A stretch of 64,000 nt of DNA from RDYJ01 sp034931405 (GCF_034931405.1 NZ_JAYGHA010000009.1:97425-161424); one strand, 5' to 3'; shown: positions 53,726 through 63,678, numbered from the stretch's first letter. The notes: generated by a model from the sequence alone, not told the origin. Made by a program: numbers and translations.

Positions 53726-53902
53726 ATGCTGGAAAAACTATTATTAGCATCTATCTTAACATTTAGCTTCAGCCTATTTACAGATCCGGGCTGGTCTAAT
53801 ACCAAAAAAGACATGGCACAAGCTCCTTTATCTGAGCATGGAGTTCTTACATTAACTCAACTTAACAAAAATACAGAACTGAGATCAAATCCAAATCGGT
53901 AA
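53726..53902 (+). CDS. Small secreted protein under a putative NtcA promoter
   Basis: From ATG 53726 (AGGAG lies about 8 bases upstream) the product has 58 residues: a signal peptide MLEKLLLASILTFSFSLF, then a short polar mature part (NTKKDMAQAPLSEHGVLTLT). No family recognised. A GTG at 53717 would add three residues. The following pentapeptide gene starts 99 bp downstream, with no terminator seen, and could be cotranscribed. Confidence 0.6.
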   Translation: MLEKLLLASILTFSFSLFTDPGWSNTKKDMAQAPLSEHGVLTLTQLNKNTELRSNPNR

Positions 53903-54001
53903 TAGAGACAAATACTGTGGTAAATTAGCTCAAATTACTCATATCATCGGTTCAGTATGAATCTAGGTTAAGTTACCATTGATTCCTGATTAAGATATAT
54001 T

Positions 54002-54784
54002 ATGGCACTGAGTATGAAAAGCCGAATTATTACCACAGTAGCATTTTTACTTACCATCAGCTTGCCATTGACCGCGCAAGCTTCAAACTATGAATACATA
54101 AAACAGTTATTAGCAACTAATAAATGTCCTAACTGCAACCTTCATAATGCTGGTTTAGTTATGGCTGACTTATCAGGAGCTAATTTAAGCGGTGCGAATC
54201 TCGCTGGTTCTAACCTCAGTCGTGCTAACTTGAGTGGTGCTGATTTACGGGGTGCAAACTTGACTGGTGCGAGTTTATTTGGGGTGAACTTAACTGGTGC
54301 TAAACTCAGTGGCGCAAATCTCACAGGTGCTGATTTGAGAAATACCTATTTAATGAATGTAGAATTAGCTGATGCTAACCTGAATGGTACAAACTTCCAA
54401 GGTGCAGTAGGTATACCCTTGCAAATTGCTAAACCAGAAGAATTTTATAGTTGGGGTGTAACAGCAGCAGAAAAAGGCAATCTTAAACCAGCTATTGATT
54501 ATTTTAGTCAAGCGATCGCGCTCAAACCAGATTATGCAGGTGCGTACTTATCCCGTGGTGTAGCTAGTTACCAAACATTAGATAGAAAAAGCGCCTTAGA
54601 AGATGCCCAAATAGCAGCAAAGCTTTTTGAAGAGCAAAAAAATACGGAAGGATTACAAACAGCACAAGCTTTTATTTTGGAACTGAAAACACCATACACA
54701 GAAAACGTGAGAAGTGGTAAACCTAGTTTTATGGATTTTGTCGGGAGTTTGGGTTCGGTATTACTGCAATTTCTGCCTTTTTAG
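54002..54784 (+). CDS. Exported pentapeptide-repeat and TPR protein
   Basis: The 260-residue protein has a signal peptide (IITTVAFLLTISLPLTAQA), a CPNCNLHNAGL pair of cysteines, and then pentapeptide repeats of A(N/D)LSG type over about residues 55-130, forming a right-handed beta-helix. Residues about 148-215 form a TPR pair (WGVTAAEKGNLKPAIDYFSQ, AIALKPDYAGAYLSRGVASY). The two Cys before the repeats are typical of cyanobacterial lumenal or periplasmic pentapeptide proteins. Function unknown. An internal ATG at 54014 is an alternative start. Confidence 0.85.
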   Translation: MALSMKSRIITTVAFLLTISLPLTAQASNYEYIKQLLATNKCPNCNLHNAGLVMADLSGANLSGANLAGSNLSRANLSGADLRGANLTGASLFGVNLTGAKLSGANLTGADLRNTYLMNVELADANLNGTNFQGAVGIPLQIAKPEEFYSWGVTAAEKGNLKPAIDYFSQAIALKPDYAGAYLSRGVASYQTLDRKSALEDAQIAAKLFEEQKNTEGLQTAQAFILELKTPYTENVRSGKPSFMDFVGSLGSVLLQFLPF

Positions 54785-54900
54785 GAAATTGGAAATAGGA
54801 GATTTGGGGATTCAGTGATCAGTGAAATGACTAATAACTAATGACAAAACTTTGAGAGAATAATTATCTACAAAAATCGTAATCATCGGAACAAAGATAG

Positions 54901-56592
54901 ATGCCAGAAAATTTAAAGAGTCAAGTAGTAACTCAGGGTGTACAGCGATCGCCTAATCGGGCTATGCTGCGGGCTGTTGGTTTCCAAGATGCAGATTTTA
55001 ACAAAGCCATAGTCGGTATTGCCAATGGTTATAGCACCATCACCCCTTGTAACATGGGGATTAACAAATTAGCACAAAGGGCAGAGATAGGTGTAAAAAC
55101 TGCTGGTGCAATGCCCCAAATATTCGGTACTATTACTATTAGTGATGGTATTTCCATGGGGACTGAAGGGATGAAATATTCCCTAGTGTCGCGGGAAGTA
55201 ATCGCGGACTCCATTGAAACCGCCTGTACTGGACAAAGTATGGATGGGGTATTGGCCATTGGTGGTTGTGATAAAAATATGCCAGGGGCAATGTTAGCCA
55301 TGGCACGGATGAATATCCCAGCTATCTTTGTTTATGGTGGAACAATTAAACCCGGTCACTACGATGGTAAAGATTTAACTGTTGTTAGTTCCTTTGAAGC
55401 CGTTGGCCAATACAGCGCCGGTAAAATTGACGAAAATGAACTTTTAGCAGTTGAACGCAGTGCTTGTCCTGGTGCTGGTTCTTGTGGGGGGATGTTCACA
55501 GCTAACACCATGTCTTCCGCTTTTGAAGCGATGGGAATGAGTTTACCCTATTCCTCGACCATGGCCGCAGAAGATGCCGAAAAAGCTGACAGTACGGAAA
55601 AATCCGCCTTTGTTTTAGTCGAAGCTATCCGTAAGCAGATATTACCCCGGCAGATCATCACCCGTAAATCTATCGAAAACGCCATATCTGTAATTATGGC
55701 GGTTGGTGGTTCTACCAATGCAGTTTTACATTTTTTGGCGATCGCTCGTGCTGCTGGTGTAGAACTAAATTTAGACGATTTTGAAACTATTCGCGGACGT
55801 GTACCAGTTTTGTGCGATTTGAAACCTAGTGGCAAGTATGTAGCCACAGACTTACACAAAGCTGGTGGTATTCCTCAAGTCATGAAAATGCTACTAACTC
55901 ATGATTTACTACATGGTGACTGTCTGACTATCTCTGGACAAACTGTAGCCGAAGTTCTAGCAGATATCCCCGCAGAACCACGTAGCGATCAAGATGTAAT
56001 TCGTCCTTGGGATCGTCCTATGTATGCCCAAGGACATTTAGCAATTCTCAAAGGCAATCTGGCTACTGAAGGTGCAGTTGCTAAGATTACAGGTGTGAAA
56101 AAACCTGCAATAACTGGACCTGCAAGAGTATTTGAATCTGAAGAATCTTGTTTAGATGCAATTTTGGCAGGGAAAATCAAAGCTGGTGATGTAATTATCA
56201 TCCGTTACGAAGGACCCAAAGGTGGACCAGGGATGCGGGAAATGCTTGCTCCCACCTCAGCCATTATTGGTGCTGGTTTAGGCGATTCAGTCGGTTTAAT
56301 TACTGATGGGCGCTTTTCTGGTGGTACTTATGGGATGGTAGTTGGACACGTCGCTCCAGAAGCCGCAGTGGGTGGTAATATCGCTTTAGTAGTAGAAGGT
56401 GACAGTATCACCATTGATGCTAATGCTCGACTATTGCAAATAAATGTATCAGATGCAGAATTAGTTAGTCGTCGTGCTAACTGGCAACCTCCCGCACCAC
56501 GTTATACTAAGGGCGTGTTAGCCAAATATGCCAAACTGGTCGCTTCTAGTAGTGTCGGTGCAGTCACAGACTTAGATTTGTTTGCTAATTAG
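54901..56592 (+). CDS. ilvD: Dihydroxy-acid dehydratase
   Basis: The 563-residue protein is a full-length IlvD, which dehydrates dihydroxy acids to 2-oxo acids in valine, isoleucine and leucine synthesis. Iron-sulphur ligands lie in GGCDKNMPGAM and ERSACPGAGSCGGMFTANTM. The C-terminal part has the IIRYEGPKGGPGMREM and TDGRFSGGTYG motifs. It lies alone, followed by a strong terminator. A HIP1 site is in the first 20 codons. Confidence 0.97.
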   Translation: MPENLKSQVVTQGVQRSPNRAMLRAVGFQDADFNKAIVGIANGYSTITPCNMGINKLAQRAEIGVKTAGAMPQIFGTITISDGISMGTEGMKYSLVSREVIADSIETACTGQSMDGVLAIGGCDKNMPGAMLAMARMNIPAIFVYGGTIKPGHYDGKDLTVVSSFEAVGQYSAGKIDENELLAVERSACPGAGSCGGMFTANTMSSAFEAMGMSLPYSSTMAAEDAEKADSTEKSAFVLVEAIRKQILPRQIITRKSIENAISVIMAVGGSTNAVLHFLAIARAAGVELNLDDFETIRGRVPVLCDLKPSGKYVATDLHKAGGIPQVMKMLLTHDLLHGDCLTISGQTVAEVLADIPAEPRSDQDVIRPWDRPMYAQGHLAILKGNLATEGAVAKITGVKKPAITGPARVFESEESCLDAILAGKIKAGDVIIIRYEGPKGGPGMREMLAPTSAIIGAGLGDSVGLITDGRFSGGTYGMVVGHVAPEAAVGGNIALVVEGDSITIDANARLLQINVSDAELVSRRANWQPPAPRYTKGVLAKYAKLVASSSVGAVTDLDLFAN

Positions 56593-56600
56593 TTTTTAAC

Positions 56601-56639
56601 AGAGATGAGTTTGTTTTCAAGCTCATCTCTTCATTTTTT
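56601..56639 (+). terminator. Rho-independent terminator of ilvD
   Basis: AGAGATGAGTTTG pairs with CAAGCTCATCTCT over a TTTT loop, and ATTTTTTG follows. It starts about 9 bp behind the ilvD stop. Confidence 0.9.
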
Positions 56640-56690
56640 GATTTAATCATGATTAAGAATTAGTTAAGTAAAATATAAAATATGGTTTCC

Positions 56691-56812
56691 GTAAGTATTC
56701 AGGTATAGCAATAGTTCATATCCAGATCCCCGACTTCTTTTGTTTATTGTGTCCATAAATGATAAATTGATCTCAGAAGTCGGGGATCTGATCGCCTCAC
56801 CTGAATTCTTAC
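56691..56812 (-). mobile_element. IS66-type MITE, copy B (122 bp) with 8-bp target duplication
   Basis: The left end GTAAGTATTCAGGT and right end ACCTGAATTCTTAC are flanked by TGGTTTCC at 56683-56690 and 56813-56820. Its arms are inverted relative to copy A (5899-6019), yet the central loop between CCCCGACTTCT and AGAAGTCGGGG has the same orientation on the plus strand in both copies. It lies in the gap between ilvD and the histidine kinase gene and disrupts no coding region. Confidence 0.88.
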
Positions 56813-56981
56813 TGGTTTCCAAAAAATATACCGAATGATAGATAGTAGTTATGACTAAAGATATATTGCTCCTGATAATTCAATGTAGTTTGATTAATTT
56901 TGATACCTAAAAAGCACAAAATTTTGATAATTGAGTGGATATCCAAAGTTTTTCTAGTATTTTGATCTAGGTTAAATTCCC

Positions 56982-59477
56982 ATGACCAGAACACAGACTG
57001 ATCATCTAAAACTTGATTTTATAGTTCGTAATCTTGCCTATAAACTCAGTATTACTACAGCCTTAATTGGTTTTGTGGTTTTACTAGGATGGATATTTAA
57101 TTTGCCATTTTTGAAGAGTGTTCTGCCTGGATTAGTAACAATGAAAGTAAACACTGCTTTAAGTTTTTTTCTTAGTGGTATGTCTCTTTGGTTGTGGGAT
57201 CAAAATCATCCCCAGAAAAAATCATATCTGCAATTAATCTCCCAGATATTAGCAGTAATCGTAGCGATAATTGGCTTATTAACACTCATTCAATATGGCT
57301 TTCATGTTAATTTAGGAATTGATCAACTGCTGATTAAAGAAGAAGAAAATGCTATCGCCACATCCTATGCTGGACGTATGGCACCAAATACAGCCCTCTG
57401 TTTTTTCTGGCTAGGTTTAGCCTTAATTTTGGCATGGTATAGGTTAACAAGCATTGCTCAAAGTTTAGCATTTGCTAGTTTTTTGATTGCTGTTTTGGGC
57501 TTAGTTGGCTATGTATTTAAAATTAGTAGTTTCTATCACTTAGAATCTTTTACTGGTATGGCCTTGCATACTAGCATTGCCTTTATATTATTGAGTTCAG
57601 GAATTTTACTAGCTAGTTCTCAACATGGCTGGATGCAGGAAGTAATGAGTCCTTATCTGGGAGGAATTATTGCTCGTAATCTCTTGCCTTTAGTCATCGC
57701 TATTCCCATTTTAACTTCAGGGTTATTTTTATCAGCTTATCGCAGTGATTTCATCCCTATGGAGTTAGGATTTGTGCTTCGAGTAATTATCAATATCCTT
57801 GTTCTTGGTGGAGTAGTTTGGTGGACTTCCAGATACTTAAATAATATAGACAAGAAATATCAAAATCTCCAACAAGCATTGCAAGAATATAATGATAATT
57901 TAGAAGCCAAAGTATATGAGCGGACACATCAATTAGAGTGTGCAAATCAGGCATTAATAGAAAGCCGTCATCAGTTATCGAATCTGATTAATACCTTACC
58001 CGGAATTGTTTTTTCCCGCAGTTTTAATCATAATTGGTCAATTGATAGTGTCAGTGATGGTTATTTTTTTATTATCGGTGAATGCAAAAAAGAACTATGC
58101 CAAAGTGAGCAAAAATGCTCATTACAAAATTTGATTGTGCGAGAAGATTTACCGAAAATTGTCGCGGCAATTCAAACAGCTATCAATAATAAAACTGCCT
58201 ATGAGGTAGAGTATCGCATTCATACTTCTTGCGGTCACAAAAAATGGTTGTGGGAAAAAGGCATAGAAACATCAATTGATGGAAACTCGCAAACCATTCA
58301 AGGATTTATCACTGAAATTACATCCTTAAAAGAAACAGAAGAAGCACTCAGGGAGAGTGAGGCCAAGTTTCGGGAAATAGCCGAAAATATTCGTGAAGTC
58401 TTTCATATCAACTCTGCTGATCTGAGCGAGTTAATATATATCAGCCCTGGCTATGAAATAATATGGGGAAAAAGTTGTGAAAGTGTATACCAAAAACCAG
58501 AATCTTGGGGTGAGTCCATGCACCCAGATGATCGCGATCGCCTCTTTGCTGCTTGCGAGCGTTTGATTCAGGGAAAACCTCTGGAAGAAGAATATCGGAT
58601 CATTCGTCCTGATGGTGATATTCGCTGGATTTCTGCCCGTGTTTTTCCTGTTTATAGTCAATCTGGGCAAATATTACGTCATGTAGGCATAGCTGCGGAT
58701 ATCACAAATCGCAAACAAGCGGAATTAGAAATTAGGCAACTGAATGAGGAACTGGAGGAACGAGTGCAGCAGCGTACCGCCCAACTTACAGCCATTAACA
58801 AAGAACTAGAAGCCTTTTCTTACTCAGTTTCCCATGACCTCCGCGCCCCTTTACGTGGGATAGATGGTTTTAGTAGGACATTGCTGGAGCGTTACACAGA
58901 TCAATTAGATGATCGAGGTCAACATTATTTAACTCGGATTAGGGCTGGAACACAGCGCATGGGGGAGCTAATTGATGATTTGCTGCAACTTTCACGAGTC
59001 ACACGTTCCCAAATGCAGCTTACTCATGTTAACCTCAGTGCGATCGCCCAAGAAATAGCTGAACAACTGAATGAAAGTGAACCAGTACGACAGGTTGAAT
59101 GGCTGATTTCTCCTGATCTGATTGTTCAAGGTGATTACCAACTATTAAGAATTGTCATGGAAAACCTACTAAATAACGCTTGGAAGTTTACATCTAAAAA
59201 AACACAGGCAACAATTGAACTAACCTCTCTGAACTCTGAGAGTAAAGAAAGTGATTACTTAACCTACATAATCAGAGATAACGGAGTTGGTTTTGATCAA
59301 ACTTATGCAAATAAGCTGTTTCAAGCTTTTCAACGCCTTCACTCTGTCGAAGAATTCCCAGGAACAGGCATTGGTTTAGCCACTGTGCAACGAATTATTA
59401 ACCGTCATGGTGGTGATGTGTGGGCAAGTGCAGTAGTTGATGAAGGTGCAACTTTTTATTTCACCCTACAAAGTTAG
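56982..59477 (+). CDS. Membrane-bound PAS-type sensor histidine kinase
   Basis: The 831-residue protein has about eight membrane helices (residues about 18-290), a short coiled coil, two PAS domains (about 330-455 and 458-585, the second with SMHPDDRDRLFAACERL), another coil, and a HisKA domain with SYSVSHDLRAPLRGIDGFSR (phospho-His). The HATPase domain contains NLLNNAWKFT (N box), IIRDNGVGFDQ and GTGIGLATV. It resembles light- or redox-type kinases with Rcp1-like partners, and such a regulator is the next gene. The stimulus is unknown. Confidence 0.92.
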   Translation: MTRTQTDHLKLDFIVRNLAYKLSITTALIGFVVLLGWIFNLPFLKSVLPGLVTMKVNTALSFFLSGMSLWLWDQNHPQKKSYLQLISQILAVIVAIIGLLTLIQYGFHVNLGIDQLLIKEEENAIATSYAGRMAPNTALCFFWLGLALILAWYRLTSIAQSLAFASFLIAVLGLVGYVFKISSFYHLESFTGMALHTSIAFILLSSGILLASSQHGWMQEVMSPYLGGIIARNLLPLVIAIPILTSGLFLSAYRSDFIPMELGFVLRVIINILVLGGVVWWTSRYLNNIDKKYQNLQQALQEYNDNLEAKVYERTHQLECANQALIESRHQLSNLINTLPGIVFSRSFNHNWSIDSVSDGYFFIIGECKKELCQSEQKCSLQNLIVREDLPKIVAAIQTAINNKTAYEVEYRIHTSCGHKKWLWEKGIETSIDGNSQTIQGFITEITSLKETEEALRESEAKFREIAENIREVFHINSADLSELIYISPGYEIIWGKSCESVYQKPESWGESMHPDDRDRLFAACERLIQGKPLEEEYRIIRPDGDIRWISARVFPVYSQSGQILRHVGIAADITNRKQAELEIRQLNEELEERVQQRTAQLTAINKELEAFSYSVSHDLRAPLRGIDGFSRTLLERYTDQLDDRGQHYLTRIRAGTQRMGELIDDLLQLSRVTRSQMQLTHVNLSAIAQEIAEQLNESEPVRQVEWLISPDLIVQGDYQLLRIVMENLLNNAWKFTSKKTQATIELTSLNSESKESDYLTYIIRDNGVGFDQTYANKLFQAFQRLHSVEEFPGTGIGLATVQRIINRHGGDVWASAVVDEGATFYFTLQS

Positions 59478-59533
59478 TTTTTGTGTTAAAAAAAGGAGAA
59501 TGGTTTGTATAAACTATTTGTCTTTCAACCATT

Positions 59534-59965
59534 ATGCTTCAAAAATCAACCTTGTTAATTGTTGAGGATAACCCTGATGATGTAGAGTTAACATTGCTTG
59601 CATTTGAGCAAACTGGGCTGAAAAAAAACGTCGTAATTGCTAGAGACGGCGTTGAAGCAATAAATTATCTATTTGCAGACAATAGATTAGAAACCCTACC
59701 TGATTTAATTTTGCTAGATTTGCAGCTACCCCGTATCAGCGGTTTAGAAGTTCTTCGGCAAATTAGAGCTAATGATCGAACTAAGTTGTTACCTATTGTG
59801 ATTCTGACGACCTCTCTGGAAGAGAGTGATCGACTACAAGGCTATGGTTTGGGCTGTAACAGTTATATTCGCAAACCTGTGGATTATGACCAGTTTGTGA
59901 ATGCTATGAAACAGATAGGCAGGTATTGGTTAGTTCTCAACAATCCTCCTCCCATAACCCCATAA
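59534..59965 (+). CDS. Rcp1-like single-domain response regulator
   Basis: The 143-residue protein is only a receiver domain: LLIVEDNPDDVELTLLAFE at the N-terminus, phospho-acceptor Asp62 in LILLDLQLPRISG, and the Thr/Lys switch pair in ILTTSLEE and IRKPVDYDQF. NPDDVELT and the insert before LPDLILLD are typical of Rcp1-type partners of phytochrome-like kinases. Lies 56 bp behind the kinase gene, 14 bp ahead of the REC-GGDEF-EAL gene, so a phosphorelay is likely. Confidence 0.93.
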   Translation: MLQKSTLLIVEDNPDDVELTLLAFEQTGLKKNVVIARDGVEAINYLFADNRLETLPDLILLDLQLPRISGLEVLRQIRANDRTKLLPIVILTTSLEESDRLQGYGLGCNSYIRKPVDYDQFVNAMKQIGRYWLVLNNPPPITP

Positions 59966-59979
59966 CATAATATTTATTT

Positions 59980-61737
59980 ATGAAATCTCAACTCAGGATT
60001 CTCATTGTTGAAGACAACTTAGATGATGCTGAATTAATAGTCTTGGAACTAGAAGCAGCAAATTATCATGTAGTTTACAAACAAGTTGATACTGCTGAAG
60101 CAATGACAGATGCGCTAGATTTTGAAGAATGGGATGTAATTTTAACAGACTATTTCATGCCCCAATTTAGTGCTGTGGCTGCCCTTGATTTATTTAAACA
60201 ACGGAAATTAGATACTCCTTTTATTGTGGTATCCGGTTCTATTGGTGAAGAAATAGCAGTTAAATTAATGAGAAATGGCGCTCATGATTATTTACTCAAG
60301 CATAATTTAACTAGACTAGCGCCAGTTATAGAAAGGGAATTACGGGAAGCCAAGGTAAGATGTGAACGCAAACAAGCATTGGAAAAGGTACATTTTTTAG
60401 CATTTTATGATCAATTAACCGGCTTACCTAATCGCCATGCTTTCCTAAATTTTCTGCAAAAAAATATAGATAATGCTGTTAAATTTGCAGTAGTATTTAT
60501 AGATATTGATCAGTATCGTCAAATTAAATATGGTTTTGGGCATCTTAAAAGTGAACAACTATTAATTGAACTAGGAAAACGGCTACAAACAAACTTAGCT
60601 TCTGGTGACTTTTTAGCCAGAGTTGGCAAGGATGAATTTGCATTAATCCTCACTAATCTTAATCATGTAGATGAGATAGCAACTATCACAACCGAACTGC
60701 ATCAACTGATAGATCCGCCGTTTGATTTAGAAGGTTTTGTAATTTATGCCTCAATTACAATTGGGATAGTAGACTATCGGGCTAATTTTCATGAACCAGA
60801 AGAGTTTTTGCGGGCAGCGGAAATTGCCAATTACAATGCTAAGGAACAGGGATTACAATATCCCACTGTTGTCTACAAACACAGTATGCAGACAGCAGCT
60901 TTAGAACGATTACAGATGGAAACTGAACTGAGACGAGCAATTAGTGATCAGCAATTAGAACTTTTTTATCAGCCAATTGTAGACTTAAATATTTATCAAG
61001 CGGCGGGATTTGAAGCTTTAATTCGTTGGAAACATCCCCAACAGGGATGGATTTCACCAGCTACATTTATTCCTTTAGCGGAACAAACTGGGCTAATTAT
61101 TCCCCTGGGTGAATCGATTTTAAAAACAGCTTGTCGTCAGATGACTATCTGGCAAGATCAGTTTTTGGATCATCTACCTCTGAGTTTGTCGGTAAATATT
61201 TCAGGTGTACAGTTAAATGAACCAGATGTTGTTCCTCATATTATTCATCAATATCAGTGTCTTGGTTTACATCATGTCACTCTCAAATTAGAAATTACAG
61301 AGAGTGCGCTGATGAATAATACACAGAAAATTATTACTTGTTTACAGGAGTTTCGCGCCGCAGGTATCCAAATTTGTATTGATGATTTTGGTACTGGTTA
61401 TTCTTCTCTGTCTTATTTACGAGATTTGCCTATTGATATTTTGAAAATTGATCGCTCTTTTATCTCCCGCATAGAAGACGAAAAAAATCTAGGCATTGTG
61501 ACAGCAATTATTACTTTAGCCAACACACTAGGTTTAGATGTGATTGCTGAAGGTGTGGAAACAATTTCACAAATGCAACTTTTGCGATCGCTCGGATGCA
61601 AATATGGACAAGGTTATTTATTTTCTAAAGCAATGCCACCTTATCTGATTGAGGATTGGTTGCAAAAAACAAAAACAGAAATAAGTTTTGAGCAAAAATT
61701 AGATTATCAAATAACTCCCCAATCTGTTTATTGTTAG
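59980..61737 (+). CDS. REC-GGDEF-EAL protein, probable c-di-GMP phosphodiesterase
   Basis: The 585-residue protein has a receiver domain (1-120, acceptor Asp57 in VILTDYFMP). Next comes a GGDEF domain (about 140-300, GLPNRHAFLNFL) whose active loop is RVGKDEF, with Gly replaced by Lys, so cyclase activity is unlikely. The EAL domain (about 315-570) is intact: GFEALIRWKHP, LEITESALM, IDDFGTGYSSLSYL and VIAEGVET. It should hydrolyse cyclic di-GMP under control of the upstream kinase. The spacing to the response regulator gene is 14 bp. Confidence 0.93.
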   Translation: MKSQLRILIVEDNLDDAELIVLELEAANYHVVYKQVDTAEAMTDALDFEEWDVILTDYFMPQFSAVAALDLFKQRKLDTPFIVVSGSIGEEIAVKLMRNGAHDYLLKHNLTRLAPVIERELREAKVRCERKQALEKVHFLAFYDQLTGLPNRHAFLNFLQKNIDNAVKFAVVFIDIDQYRQIKYGFGHLKSEQLLIELGKRLQTNLASGDFLARVGKDEFALILTNLNHVDEIATITTELHQLIDPPFDLEGFVIYASITIGIVDYRANFHEPEEFLRAAEIANYNAKEQGLQYPTVVYKHSMQTAALERLQMETELRRAISDQQLELFYQPIVDLNIYQAAGFEALIRWKHPQQGWISPATFIPLAEQTGLIIPLGESILKTACRQMTIWQDQFLDHLPLSLSVNISGVQLNEPDVVPHIIHQYQCLGLHHVTLKLEITESALMNNTQKIITCLQEFRAAGIQICIDDFGTGYSSLSYLRDLPIDILKIDRSFISRIEDEKNLGIVTAIITLANTLGLDVIAEGVETISQMQLLRSLGCKYGQGYLFSKAMPPYLIEDWLQKTKTEISFEQKLDYQITPQSVYC

Positions 61738-61828
61738 TGCAAATGTTCATTAATCACAGATTTCCAACTTATTTGATAAATTGGGAATTTGTGCCTTTAT
61801 ATATTCACAAAAACAATAGGATGATGAT

Positions 61829-62488
61829 ATGGAATTGCCCATTAATACAAACCTGGAGGAAGCAGTTTGGCCAAGCTGGCAAACAATAAAAGATAATGTT
61901 AACTCTTGGAAAAAATCAGCGCAAGAATTTGAGCAGTCTTTCAAAAAAACAGCAGAGCAAACCACTGATAGGGCAATTAATACTATCACAAATACTTTAG
62001 ATCAAGCTGAAGATTCTTTAGGAAATAGTTGGCAAGCAGTTACAGAAATTAAGAATAATACATCAGGAGCAGTTGAAAATGCTATTAATGCCTATCTGCA
62101 AGATTTGGTAAGCGAACATCCTGCATTTGCACAATTTTTGCAAATTTTCAGTTGGATAATTAATCACCCCATTATTAGTGTAGTTATTCTACTGTTGATA
62201 ATTGCCTTGATTTTTAGCATTATTAAAGGAATTGTCCGTTTAATTGAAACCGCTAGTTGGTCACTGTTAAAAGTTCCCTTCCAGTTATTAAGAGTTTTAA
62301 TTACAACAAGTTTTTTATCCTTAAATAAAGCGGTTAAAGGCAACCCAAAATTTACAGATGTAGATACCATTATTTCTGATGATAAACAAAAAAGATTATT
62401 AGAAATTTCTCAGCGTTTAGAATTAATTCATCAGGAACAGAAACAGCTTTTACAAGAAGCAGCTAAATTAATAGATTTAGACAAATGA
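61829..62488 (+). CDS. Conserved membrane protein of unknown function
   Basis: The 219-residue protein has an amphipathic helical N-terminal part (about 1-110, NSWKKSAQEFEQSFKKTAEQ), one strong hydrophobic segment (about 113-133, HPIISVVILLLIIALIFSI), and a basic C-terminal helix (LEISQRLELIHQEQKQLLQ). No family motif I recognise. It follows the c-di-GMP gene after 91 bp and converges with the oxidoreductase gene, 11 bp between stops. Confidence 0.75.
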   Translation: MELPINTNLEEAVWPSWQTIKDNVNSWKKSAQEFEQSFKKTAEQTTDRAINTITNTLDQAEDSLGNSWQAVTEIKNNTSGAVENAINAYLQDLVSEHPAFAQFLQIFSWIINHPIISVVILLLIIALIFSIIKGIVRLIETASWSLLKVPFQLLRVLITTSFLSLNKAVKGNPKFTDVDTIISDDKQKRLLEISQRLELIHQEQKQLLQEAAKLIDLDK

Positions 62489-62499
62489 TACAGCAGAAT

Positions 62500-63678
62500 T
62501 CAGACCAATGACGAACTAGCAATTACTAATTTATTAATAATGTCATCTTCCTGTCCAGATAGAGATTTAGCAAAGCGTTCTGCTAAAGGTGGAACAAAAA
62601 CAAAAGGACTGCTAAAACCAGAAAAAATATGAATATTTTCAACTTTGGGAATAGCACCAATTAAAGGTAATTTATCTGAAGTAAATGCTACTAAACAATG
62701 ATGCCAATTCCCCCGCAAATTGCCCAAAGCTGGTAATATGTGCGTGATACTTGTTCGCAACCACTTTTCACTTTCTGCTGGGTTAATTTGGGTATGAGGA
62801 TCTGTGAGAATGCGGCTAATTTGACCTAAACGCAAACTGCCATCAAGAAACTGTACTGCACCTACATCTAAAATTGGTGGTACTAGTTCACCAAATTGAT
62901 CCCATAATTGATCGACTTGAGTTGATGCAGTTTCTAATTGCAAGCGTTGTAAATTAGCTGATGTTACTAAAGTGCGTAACCGCAGATCCACAGATGGAAT
63001 TTCAATTATTTCTGCATGAGAAAAATAGATTTTAATGGGAATACCAGCCGATTTTAGGAATTTTCGACTCATTCCACCAGCACAAATGACTATCTTGTCA
63101 CTGTAGAAGGTTGAGGTAGTTGTTTTCACACCTCTAAAACTTTTCTCACCAGGAATAATTTGTATAGGTTCTAATACTTGATTAAACTGTATTTCTCCCC
63201 CCAGACGCAGAAAGGATTGAATGTATGCTTGTGTGATTTTTTCTGGGTGGACATGACCATGTTTGATAGTTAAAGCACCAGATATGGCATTTTTATTGAG
63301 CAGAGGTTCTAAATCACAAGCTTCTTGAATACTTAATAGCTGGGGTGGTGTGGTAAGATGAGAATAGGATGCAACGGCTACCTGTGGATCAGTACCATTA
63401 GCGATAGTTAGTAATAAATCTAATTCACGAAATTGGATATCAGCATCTAATTCTTGGGTGAGGATTTGATAACGAGCGATCGCTTCTTGACACAGTTGGT
63501 GTGCAATTGGTGTTGTACCAGACCAATAAGCAATCCCACCATAACTATAGCGAGTAGCATTTTCTGGTGTTTTGTTTTGTTCTAACAACAGTACAGAAAA
63601 GCCGATTTTTGCCAGTTCATAAGCAAGTGCAGCACCTGTAATTCCAGCACCAACTACAATCCAATCATACACTTTCAT
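62500..63678 (-). CDS. FAD-dependent oxidoreductase of the DAO family
   Basis: The 392-residue protein starts with a Rossmann motif DWIVVGAGITGAALAYELAKIG and LLLEQNK. GHVHPEKITQAYIQSFLRLGGEIQF and DKIVICAGG are typical of D-amino acid oxidase/glycine oxidase-like flavoproteins, which oxidise secondary or primary amines. The C-terminal part includes HHCLVAFTSDKLPLIGAIP, resembling the DAO G(x)3P..G pattern. The substrate is unknown. It is divergent from the GNAT gene 18 bp away. Confidence 0.87.
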   Translation of the reverse strand: MKVYDWIVVGAGITGAALAYELAKIGFSVLLLEQNKTPENATRYSYGGIAYWSGTTPIAHQLCQEAIARYQILTQELDADIQFRELDLLLTIANGTDPQVAVASYSHLTTPPQLLSIQEACDLEPLLNKNAISGALTIKHGHVHPEKITQAYIQSFLRLGGEIQFNQVLEPIQIIPGEKSFRGVKTTTSTFYSDKIVICAGGMSRKFLKSAGIPIKIYFSHAEIIEIPSVDLRLRTLVTSANLQRLQLETASTQVDQLWDQFGELVPPILDVGAVQFLDGSLRLGQISRILTDPHTQINPAESEKWLRTSITHILPALGNLRGNWHHCLVAFTSDKLPLIGAIPKVENIHIFSGFSSPFVFVPPLAERFAKSLSGQEDDIINKLVIASSSLV

